A stretch of 64,000 bases of DNA from Adhaeribacter swui (GTDB lineage Bacteria > Bacteroidota > Bacteroidia > Cytophagales > Hymenobacteraceae): positions 1,116,001-1,180,000 of the forward strand of contig NZ_CP055156.1 in assembly GCF_014217805.1 (NCBI RefSeq), in the 5' to 3' direction. Below are positions 54,904-62,438 of this stretch, piece after piece. Position 1 is the first letter of the stretch; every line of letters starts with the position of its first letter. The notes beneath the pieces were generated by a model that ran no database searches, was not told the DNA's origin, and saw nothing but the letters and a program-made list of their open reading frames with translations. A program made the position numbers and the translations under genes.

Positions 54904-55503
54904 TTATAATTTACTATTTAAGTGTACTAGGTAAAGTTCACCGGCTGCATCTAACTCAAACATGGTAACTGACGAATTATCGATAACCAGTTGGCGGTAG
55001 TTTTTTACCGGCATACCTAACTTGTAAGCTAAATAAAAGCGGTTTACCCCGTTATGGGCTACTACCAGAATATTGCCTTTGGTATATTGCTGCTGCAACG
55101 AACGGTAAAAATCATCTACCCGCTTAATTACTTCTCCCGCCGACTCGCCGGTGCCGCCGGCTTTGGTTTGGATAGGGTCTTCGCACCAGTTTTGCCAGAG
55201 CAGTTCATTCTCCGGAATAAAAACTTCTTTGGGCTTTCCTTCCCATTGCCCGAAATCGGCTTCAATCAACCGCTCATCGGTTATTACGGTTTGACCACCG
55301 CCGGCAATGTAAGCCGTGCGGTGCGCCCGTTCTAAGGGCGAGGAGTAAACCGCAACAAAATCAATATTTTTAAGTTGAGCCGCGGCCAGATGCGCTTGTT
55401 CTAAACCTTTACTGGTTAAGGGCAAATCGGTGCGGCCGCAGTAACGGTTGCCATCGGCATTCCAGGCAGTTTGGCCGTGGCGTAGTAAATAAATTTTAAG
55501 CAT
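54904..55503 (-). CDS. Histidine phosphatase family protein
   Basis: 199 residues. The phosphoglycerate mutase-like RHG motif (LLRHGQTAWNADGNRYCGRTDLPLT) and the second catalytic His (LVVAHNGVNRF) are present, with ERAHRTAYIA in between. No signal peptide, so it acts in the cytoplasm on a small phosphorylated metabolite. It overlaps the end of the downstream-frame FGGY kinase gene by 8 bases, so it is part of the same operon. The likely role is dephosphorylating an intermediate or a by-product of the kinases; substrate unknown. Confidence 0.9.
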   Translation of the reverse strand: MLKIYLLRHGQTAWNADGNRYCGRTDLPLTSKGLEQAHLAAAQLKNIDFVAVYSSPLERAHRTAYIAGGGQTVITDERLIEADFGQWEGKPKEVFIPENELLWQNWCEDPIQTKAGGTGESAGEVIKRVDDFYRSLQQQYTKGNILVVAHNGVNRFYLAYKLGMPVKNYRQLVIDNSSVTMFELDAAGELYLVHLNSKL

Positions 55504-56953
55504 AATGGTAATCAGTGATGTATTTTTTCTCCCGCAAAAGCTGCAGAAATTTACCGTAACTTTTTTGATAGCTCGCGCTAAGGTAAGGAGTAGGATGCAC
55601 TTCTTTTTCGATTTGCGTTAAAGCTTGGGTAGCTTCGCTGATAGAAGTAAAATGCGTTTTGGAAGCTGCAATTATAGCTGCGCCTACGGCTCCCGTAACG
55701 TACTTCATTTTGAAGATAGGCAAATTTAGCACATTGCTGCGGATGGTAAGCCAAGCATCGCTGTTACTGGCACCGCCCGCCGTATAAACAGCTTTTACTT
55801 TTTCCCCGGAAAGCTGCTGAATCATTTCAAAAGCATAGCGTTCTATATAAGCCACACCCTCCATATTCGCCACGAAGCGTTCCACGGGAGATAATCCTTC
55901 TGGTTCAAAACCACGGGCGTGGGGAGCGATAAACGGAAAACGTTCACCTTCCTGTTGTAAAGGATAAGCTAAATAGCCCGATGGAATAATACTTGCTGCC
56001 TGTTCGTTTAGTTCAGCTAAATCTTCTTTAAATTCTTTGGTAACCCAATCGGCGCCGGTGTTACTGGCCCCACCCGGCATCCAAAAACCTTCGGGGTGGC
56101 GATGGCTGTACAAGCGATCTTCGGGGTCTTTTATTTCCTGACTGGTTACGCCTTTCACTACCAGGGTGGTGCCAATGGTCGTATTCCAGTCGCCGAGGTT
56201 AACCGCCCCCGATGCTACCTGCGACGCGCAACCATCTGTCATGCCGGCAACTATTATTAACTCCGGGCTTAGATTATATTCCGTAGCTAATTCTGGCGTT
56301 ATTTTACCAACGGGAGTACCCGAAGAAACTACCTGGGGTAACCACTCTTTTTTAAGGGGTAACTGCTCGTGGATATAAGCCGGCCAGTTATTATTTTTTA
56401 CATCATACCCGGTTTTTAAAGCATTGGTATAATCGGTAATGCCCCATTGGTTACTTAGTTGGCCAATAATAAAATCGGTAGCATGTATCCATTTCGCTAT
56501 TTTTTGAGCTTTCTCCGGATAAGTTTTACTAAACCAAACCATTTTAGATAAGCCGCTGCTGGCATTAAAGCCCGTATACCCTTTCGGGTGAAAAGCTAAA
56601 GCTGTTTCACGGCAAAGCTTGCCTTCTGCTACCGAGCGGTTGTCGCTGTACATTAAAGCCGGGTGCAAAGGGTTGTTTTGCGCATCCAGGGGAATAACCG
56701 TGCCGGAGGTAGACGTAACCGAAGCCGCTTTTATATCGGTCAACGAAATAGTATGGGTCACCTCGGCCAACAAACTTTGCAAGCAACGTTGGCAGGCGGC
56801 CCACCATTCGGCTGGTGATTGTTCTTCCCGGGATTTAGTAGTTAAGGAGAAAGCTTCTTCGCGGCTGCCCACCTCGTTGCCGGTAACATCTAACAACACA
56901 ATGCGGGCGCCCTGGGTACCCACATCAATGCCTAAAAAATAAGGTGCCGTCAT
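55496..56953 (-). CDS. FGGY-family carbohydrate kinase, second copy
   Basis: About 485 residues from the start MTAPYFLGIDVG. That ATG forms an ATGA overlap with the stop of the first kinase and has GGAGG a few bases upstream; the open frame's earlier Met (56971) is less likely. The FGGY fold is clear: DVGTQGARIVLLD (phosphate 1), MTDGCASQVASGAVNLGDWNTTIGTTLVV, and GGASNSDAWLTIRSNVLNLPI (adenosine motif). It phosphorylates a sugar, ketose or polyol; xylulokinase-like in sequence feel, but the substrate is not determined. It is part of a tight cluster with another FGGY kinase. Confidence 0.9.
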   Translation of the reverse strand: MTAPYFLGIDVGTQGARIVLLDVTGNEVGSREEAFSLTTKSREEQSPAEWWAACQRCLQSLLAEVTHTISLTDIKAASVTSTSGTVIPLDAQNNPLHPALMYSDNRSVAEGKLCRETALAFHPKGYTGFNASSGLSKMVWFSKTYPEKAQKIAKWIHATDFIIGQLSNQWGITDYTNALKTGYDVKNNNWPAYIHEQLPLKKEWLPQVVSSGTPVGKITPELATEYNLSPELIIVAGMTDGCASQVASGAVNLGDWNTTIGTTLVVKGVTSQEIKDPEDRLYSHRHPEGFWMPGGASNTGADWVTKEFKEDLAELNEQAASIIPSGYLAYPLQQEGERFPFIAPHARGFEPEGLSPVERFVANMEGVAYIERYAFEMIQQLSGEKVKAVYTAGGASNSDAWLTIRSNVLNLPIFKMKYVTGAVGAAIIAASKTHFTSISEATQALTQIEKEVHPTPYLSASYQKSYGKFLQLLREKKYITDYHYA

Positions 56954-58419
56954 ACTACTTCCTCCAGACATAGTTGCTTAAAAGTTTGCCGGTTGCGTTT
57001 CCATTCTTCGTAAAGCGCCGTGTAATTGCCTGTTTCCTGCGGCTCTACCACCGTAGTACTTCCGGCAGAATTCCCTGTTTCTCCCAAAGCTTCGTTGCAA
57101 ATAAACACACCACCTACTACCGAAGATTGCTGGTAACTGCTGCGGATATACACCTTTTTATTTAGTAAATTGGCGATAAACTTACGTAGCAACTTACTTT
57201 GAAAACCGCCCCCGCAGGCCCAAACGTAATCCCGCTCATTAGCTGAAATAGCGCTTAAAGTACCATAATTTTCTTTGATGCTGCAGGCAATATCCCAGAG
57301 GGTAGCCCACACAAAATGAGCCCGCGTGAGCACATGCGATACCGGGGCCGGGAATATAAAACCACCTTTCGTAACCGGCGATTTCTCGTCGGCAACCAGC
57401 GAACCCAAAGAAGCCACGCAATGCACATTTTTTACCTGGCTTAACTCTTGTTCAATTACCTCGTAGCTTTCATGAGGATAAAAAATTTCTTTTAAGCGCT
57501 GGTAATTCAAGCCCGTTACGCCGGCATTGGTTTCCAGTACAAAGCTGTTTTCATCAATATGCCGGTTGGTCCAGGAACGTTCTTTGTGGTCGGTGATGTA
57601 TTCATTCACCAGTTTAATCAGGGGCGTGGTTGTGCCCGATACAATTACTACATCTTCTAACTGTGGCTGGGTGCCTTTAACGGCTAGCTGCGTATCGGCG
57701 CCCCCTATAATTACCTGAGCTTCCGGAGAAATTGTAAAGTTTTGTGCTATCTGGGGCAAAACCGGTCCGAGAATAGTACCGGAAGCGCCTAACTCGGGTA
57801 AAAAATCTGCTTCAAGCTGAAATAGAGAACTTAATTCCGGCGACCAGCTTTTTTGAGCCACATCGTACAGCAAGGTTTCCGAGGCCTGGGAGTGCTCGTA
57901 CCTGGCTACGCCGCTTAGCTTAAATTGCGCCCAATCGCTGATGCTTAAAAAAGTAGCGCAGGCCTCCCATAATTCGGGCCGCCGTTCGCGTACTCCTACC
58001 AGTTTTAAAGCGGAAAAAAGCGAAGTAGGATAACGGCCGGTTAGCTCATAAACGTAACTTTTATCGGTAATTAAATGCTCCCATTCCCGGCCCCGGTGGT
58101 CGATGTTGGGTAATCCGATTAAAGACTCGCCTTTATGGCCGATTAAAACAATACCTTCGCGCTGGCTGGTAGCGGTTAAAGCCTTAATGTTAATGCCCGG
58201 TACTTTACTTAAGGCCGTTCGGGCCAGATTAGAAATGATTCGCCACAATTGTTCCGGGTCGAAAAAAATAGATTCGGGATAATGCTCATCTGTTTGATAA
58301 GGCATATTATCCCGCTCCACACCTAATATTTCACCGCTTTTAGCGGCTACCGCCACCCTAACGTTTCCGGTACCAATGTCTACAATAATGTATCCTTCCT
58401 GCATGGTGCTACCTTCCAT
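56950..58419 (-). CDS. FGGY-family carbohydrate kinase, first copy
   Basis: 489 residues. VDIGTGNVRVAVA is the N-terminal phosphate motif, then STSQREGIVL-like ALTATSQREGIVLIGHKGESL with NIDHRGREW, which resembles the LsrK type of autoinducer-2 kinase more than xylulokinase. The later motifs are VSGTTTPLIKLVN and WACGGGFQSKLLRKFIANLLNKKV. The start (58419) overlaps the dehydrogenase stop as TAATG; an alternative ATG lies 15 bases further in. The LsrK resemblance is from motif memory, so the substrate is open. Confidence 0.88.
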   Translation of the reverse strand: MEGSTMQEGYIIVDIGTGNVRVAVAAKSGEILGVERDNMPYQTDEHYPESIFFDPEQLWRIISNLARTALSKVPGINIKALTATSQREGIVLIGHKGESLIGLPNIDHRGREWEHLITDKSYVYELTGRYPTSLFSALKLVGVRERRPELWEACATFLSISDWAQFKLSGVARYEHSQASETLLYDVAQKSWSPELSSLFQLEADFLPELGASGTILGPVLPQIAQNFTISPEAQVIIGGADTQLAVKGTQPQLEDVVIVSGTTTPLIKLVNEYITDHKERSWTNRHIDENSFVLETNAGVTGLNYQRLKEIFYPHESYEVIEQELSQVKNVHCVASLGSLVADEKSPVTKGGFIFPAPVSHVLTRAHFVWATLWDIACSIKENYGTLSAISANERDYVWACGGGFQSKLLRKFIANLLNKKVYIRSSYQQSSVVGGVFICNEALGETGNSAGSTTVVEPQETGNYTALYEEWKRNRQTFKQLCLEEVV

Positions 58420-59420
58420 TATTTTTTAACAGCCAGCACGTCTTTGTTGGCTAATTGTTTAATAGTTTTATTATCGTCGATAAACCAGGCTTTCAGGGCA
58501 TCGTTCATAATATAGGCATGGTGGTCTTCTACCTCAAAGGTAGCGCCGGCAATATGGGGAGTAGCCAAAACGTTAGGGCTATGAATAATCTGGTAATCCA
58601 GGGCATCCGGAGGTTCGTGATCGAATACATCCAGAATAGCACCGCGGATACGTTTATTTTTCAAGGCGTCCCATAAATCTTCGCGTTTTACCACTACGGC
58701 GCGGGCAGTATTTACAAAAAGAGCATCCGGCTTCATTAACGAAATTAAGTTTTTATCAATCATGCCAATGGTTTGTTCTGTAACCGGCAGGTGAATAGAA
58801 ACAATATCGCTGGTGGCAAAAACTTCTTCTAAACTTATCTTTTTAAAATCCGGATCCGGCGATTCGGTGTAAGGGTCGTAGAACTGGATGGTACACGGAA
58901 AGTTTTTTACCATATTTGCAATGCGTTGCCCAATAGCGCCAAACCCTACCATACCAATAGTTCTGCCGGCTAATTCGTTGCCTTTAAACTGCAGGTACGA
59001 GGTATGCGCTCCGGCTTCCCAGTTTTCTCCTTCCAGCCAGGCACAACCGGCAATGGTGTTGCGCAGAAAAGTAATAACGTTGGCCACAAACATTTCGGCT
59101 ACGGCCTGGGCGTTACGAGCTGGGGTATGAAAAACCGGAATATCGTGCTCTGTGGCCGTGTCTACCGCTACATTGGAAGGCGTACCGCGACAAACCCCAA
59201 TAAATTGTAAATCCGGAAAAGCATCTATTACTTGTTTCGTAACGTGGTCGTGTTCGGTTATAAAAGCATCGGCTTCCGTTTCTTCTAACATAGCTATTAA
59301 CTCTGCTTCGTTGTACGCCCGGCCATGCGGTTTCCAGGGGCGGTAAATAATTTCTCCGAAAGTAGCGGCCAATACTTGTTGCGCTTTCTCGTGGTAAGGC
59401 GCGGTAATTAAAATTTTCAT
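58419..59420 (-). CDS. 2-hydroxyacid dehydrogenase (phosphoglycerate dehydrogenase-like)
   Basis: 333 residues. The NAD-binding motif GRTIGMVGFGAIGQRIA is followed by the D-isomer 2-hydroxyacid dehydrogenase catalytic set: Arg in VNTARAVVVKREDL, Glu in DVFDHEPPDALD and His in TPHIAGATF. The substrate-binding domain at the N-terminus (ILITAPYHEKAQQVL) is standard. It converts a 2-hydroxy acid to a 2-keto acid or the reverse. It shares its stop codon with the kinase start and lies 90 bases after the MFS gene. In this operon it would act on an acid derived from the imported polyol or sugar. Confidence 0.9.
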   Translation of the reverse strand: MKILITAPYHEKAQQVLAATFGEIIYRPWKPHGRAYNEAELIAMLEETEADAFITEHDHVTKQVIDAFPDLQFIGVCRGTPSNVAVDTATEHDIPVFHTPARNAQAVAEMFVANVITFLRNTIAGCAWLEGENWEAGAHTSYLQFKGNELAGRTIGMVGFGAIGQRIANMVKNFPCTIQFYDPYTESPDPDFKKISLEEVFATSDIVSIHLPVTEQTIGMIDKNLISLMKPDALFVNTARAVVVKREDLWDALKNKRIRGAILDVFDHEPPDALDYQIIHSPNVLATPHIAGATFEVEDHHAYIMNDALKAWFIDDNKTIKQLANKDVLAVKK

Positions 59421-59509
59421 ACGCAATTGTTATAGGAGTACTTAATAAGGGCAGAATCCAAAAACTCCGCCCGGTTAAAGCAATATTTTTAAAAATTTAA
59501 AATTTAGAC

Positions 59510-60823
59510 TTAAGCGAGTGGGGTTGTTTTTAATCTTTCTCCGGCGGGAAGAGTTATTTCTTCGGCTTTTACCTGATGCGCGGTTTTCGCATTATCGGGC
59601 AGGGTAATAAATTTGGTTAAAATCGCACTTAGCAAATACAATCCGGCCAAAATCCAAACTACACCTTCGTTACCAACCGTACCAATAAATACACCCACAA
59701 TGGCGGGCCCCAGAAACACCGGCAAACCGGCACCTAAATTTAAGATAGCCATGGCCGCTCCTTTATCTTTTTTCACCAGCGAAGGTACCAAGGCCGACAG
59801 TGGCACGTAACCAGCCAATAAAGCTCCCCATAAAACGCCCGCTAATAAAACAGCCCAGAAGTTAGTGCCGACCAATTGGGGCATATAAAAAAATAGTAAA
59901 GTAGAAACAGCACACCCTACCCCACCAAACCACATTACCGTATTACGCCAGCCCATCTGGTCGCCCACAAACCCAAAAATTAAATTAAAAGCAATGTTGG
60001 CCGTGAAAATTGTACCCCAGATTTGCAGCCACTCGGTAGTTGAAAAACCATGCGCCGCCATGTAAGTAGGCAGAAACACCGGAAAAGCGAATTGCGCCGT
60101 GGTATTAATAATTCGTACCAGGCCACCCAATAATACTTTAGGCTCTTCTTTTACAATGGTTAAGCCTTTTATTAATTCCTGGGCTTTAGCGCCGGTTTGG
60201 CTATTCTTCGCCTGAAATTTATCGCGGTTTAAAATTAATGCTAAAAAGCCGCCTACCAGTACCCAGAAAATAGAGCTCCACATGGTATTGATGTAGCCTA
60301 AGTGCTGAATGGCCCAACTGGAATAATAAGCGCCTAACACATTTAAACCCCCGGTAAACACAAACCAAAACCAACCCACGGCGCGGCCTAGCTTTTGCTG
60401 CGGACTGCGGTAAGTAATCCAAACCAGGAACGAGTAAGCAAACAAAGGATAGCCAAAGCCCCGCAAAGCATACGTAAAGAGCATCATCGGAAAATTAAGA
60501 TCCGTCATGCCGTAGCCCACAAAGCCAATGGTACCTAAAATATACAGGAATAAGCCCACAGCCATGGTTTTCTTAGCGCCGTACCCTTCGGCGAGTACGC
60601 CGGAAAACCACGACGAAATGGCAATGGTAATGCCGTACACCGTGAACAAGGAGGCCGATTGTTGAATGGACATGCCATGCTCCAAAAGGTACGGACTTAA
60701 CCAGCCTTGTTCCAGGCCATCGCCCATCATAAAAATTAAGATACCCAAATATCCCCACCCCAGTTGTTTGGGAATGCCGGCCCTATCCAGAAAGGAGCCT
60801 CCTGTATTTGTTTGCACTTGCAT
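59510..60823 (-). CDS. MFS transporter, polyol-carrier (RbtT/DalT)-like
   Basis: 437 residues with 12 predicted transmembrane helices. Sequence features such as GDGLEQGWLSPYLLEHG in helix 1, FTYALRGFGYPLFAYSFLVWITYR near helix 4-5, and YVPLSALVPSLVKKDKGAAMAILNLGAGLPVFLGP near helix 10 resemble the RbtT/DalT/CsbX group of pentitol transporters. It carries a small solute across the inner membrane. It sits between the SusD gene (201 bases upstream) and the dehydrogenase, so it probably transfers what SusC brings into the periplasm. Polyol specificity is inferred from the group. Confidence 0.86.
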   Translation of the reverse strand: MQVQTNTGGSFLDRAGIPKQLGWGYLGILIFMMGDGLEQGWLSPYLLEHGMSIQQSASLFTVYGITIAISSWFSGVLAEGYGAKKTMAVGLFLYILGTIGFVGYGMTDLNFPMMLFTYALRGFGYPLFAYSFLVWITYRSPQQKLGRAVGWFWFVFTGGLNVLGAYYSSWAIQHLGYINTMWSSIFWVLVGGFLALILNRDKFQAKNSQTGAKAQELIKGLTIVKEEPKVLLGGLVRIINTTAQFAFPVFLPTYMAAHGFSTTEWLQIWGTIFTANIAFNLIFGFVGDQMGWRNTVMWFGGVGCAVSTLLFFYMPQLVGTNFWAVLLAGVLWGALLAGYVPLSALVPSLVKKDKGAAMAILNLGAGLPVFLGPAIVGVFIGTVGNEGVVWILAGLYLLSAILTKFITLPDNAKTAHQVKAEEITLPAGERLKTTPLA

Positions 60824-61024
60824 TGTAATTTCCTTTTTAGGTTATGTAAAACTTTGGTTTTCTTAATTTAAATAGTAAGCTTACTCCTCTCCTACTCGTA
60901 GATTTTTTCTCTGCTCTTGGTAGATGAAGGAATAGCCAGACTAAAAATTTAAAGTTTGGAGGCAGGCGCGTTCTAAAATTACTTTTATCCCTCTCCTGCG
61001 CTCCTTCAATAACTCTTAATTTAA

Positions 61025-62425
61025 TTAATACCCCGGATTTTGGGTTAAATTACCGCTACTGGCATCAATTTGCACTTGCGGTACAGGAAACAATAAATCG
61101 CGCTCGCTAATAGTAAAAGGCAGGGCCGAGGCCGAATTGGGTTTATCGCCGCCAGTATTTTTAGCCGACATTACTTCCAGGGCTTTACCGGTTCTTACCA
61201 AATCAAACCAGCGTAAATTTTCGAAAGCAAACTCAATTCTGCGTTCGTTTAAAACTCCGTTCAAAAATGCATCTTTAGAAGTAAAGCTGGCCATATCAAA
61301 AGCGGGGTTAGGCTGGGCGCGGGTATGCACCTGGTTTAGTAAATCTAAAGCTTCCTGGCTGGGATATTGAAGCTCATTCAGGGCTTCGGCTTTCATTAAA
61401 AGAATATCCGAGTAACGTATTACCGTTGTTTTAATATCAATGGTGTTATCGGTGTTTACATTCTCGTTGTGTACTTTAGGGCTGTTGTAGGTTTTAATAT
61501 TAGTGGTATCAACAATGGCATCTAAGCGCGGATCGTCTTTATAGGTTTCCATAAAATCGCGGGAGGCGGTATTGTTGTAATCGTGATTTACATTTAAATA
61601 AGGATAGCCTTCGGAATTAGTACCACTTTTAAAAACCACTTTAAAAATTACCTCGTTGCTTTTGGTAGCATAATTAAATATGCCGGCGTAATTTGCATCT
61701 AAAGAATACACGCCCAGGTTTATTACCCGGTCGGTATATTCAATTACTTTCGAGTAATCCTTCCGCACTAAATTAACCCGGGCTAATAATCCCAGCGCTG
61801 CGCCTTGGGTTACTCTTCCGTCGTTGGCGTTATCTACGGTTACCGGCAATACATCTACGGCTTCGGTTAAGTCTTTTAAAATCTGGTTGTAGATTTCAGC
61901 TACCGGAGTTCTGGTTTGATTAATAAACGAAATAGGATCCGTGGTTTCTTCTACCACCAAAGGTACATCGCCCCAGATCTGAGCCAGATAAAAGTAAGTA
62001 AGCGCCCGGATAAACTTTACTTCGCCTTTGCGTTGGGCCTTTATGGTTTCATCCATAGTAATGGCATCTATTCTATTAAGCACAATATTGGCTCGTTGAA
62101 TAGTAAGATAGGAATTATGCCAGAAAACATTTAGCCGGTCGTTGGCCGAAGTAAGATTAAAATTGTCGAAATCGGCGTAAGCGCCGCCCGCCGGGGTAGT
62201 GGCAAAATCATAAGTATTATCACTTCGTACTTCGGCAAAATGATCGAGGTAGCCCGGCCGCATGCTGGTTTGTAGCCCGTCGTAAGTAGCTATTACAGCT
62301 TGCTCCATATCCGAAGCAGTATTATAAAAATTATCGACGCTGTTTTCGGCCAATGGTTTTAAATCGATGTAGGATTCGCAGGAAACCAAAGCGAAAAATA
62401 AAGTTATATACAGGAGATATTTCAT
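61025..62425 (-). CDS. SusD/RagB family outer-membrane lipoprotein, second locus
   Basis: 466 residues. Lipoprotein signal YLLYITLFFALVSCES. SusD features: FYNTASDMEQAVIATYDGL, AEVRSDNTYDF, FIRALTYFYLAQIWGDVPLV, VIRYSDILLMKAEALNEL and NERRIEFAFENLRWFDLVRTGKA. It captures ligand at the cell surface for the SusC encoded 14 bases upstream. It is shorter than the SusD at 34998, in line with a different, probably smaller ligand. Confidence 0.95.
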   Translation of the reverse strand: MKYLLYITLFFALVSCESYIDLKPLAENSVDNFYNTASDMEQAVIATYDGLQTSMRPGYLDHFAEVRSDNTYDFATTPAGGAYADFDNFNLTSANDRLNVFWHNSYLTIQRANIVLNRIDAITMDETIKAQRKGEVKFIRALTYFYLAQIWGDVPLVVEETTDPISFINQTRTPVAEIYNQILKDLTEAVDVLPVTVDNANDGRVTQGAALGLLARVNLVRKDYSKVIEYTDRVINLGVYSLDANYAGIFNYATKSNEVIFKVVFKSGTNSEGYPYLNVNHDYNNTASRDFMETYKDDPRLDAIVDTTNIKTYNSPKVHNENVNTDNTIDIKTTVIRYSDILLMKAEALNELQYPSQEALDLLNQVHTRAQPNPAFDMASFTSKDAFLNGVLNERRIEFAFENLRWFDLVRTGKALEVMSAKNTGGDKPNSASALPFTISERDLLFPVPQVQIDASSGNLTQNPGY

Positions 62426-62438
62426 GACTTTTTAGAAA

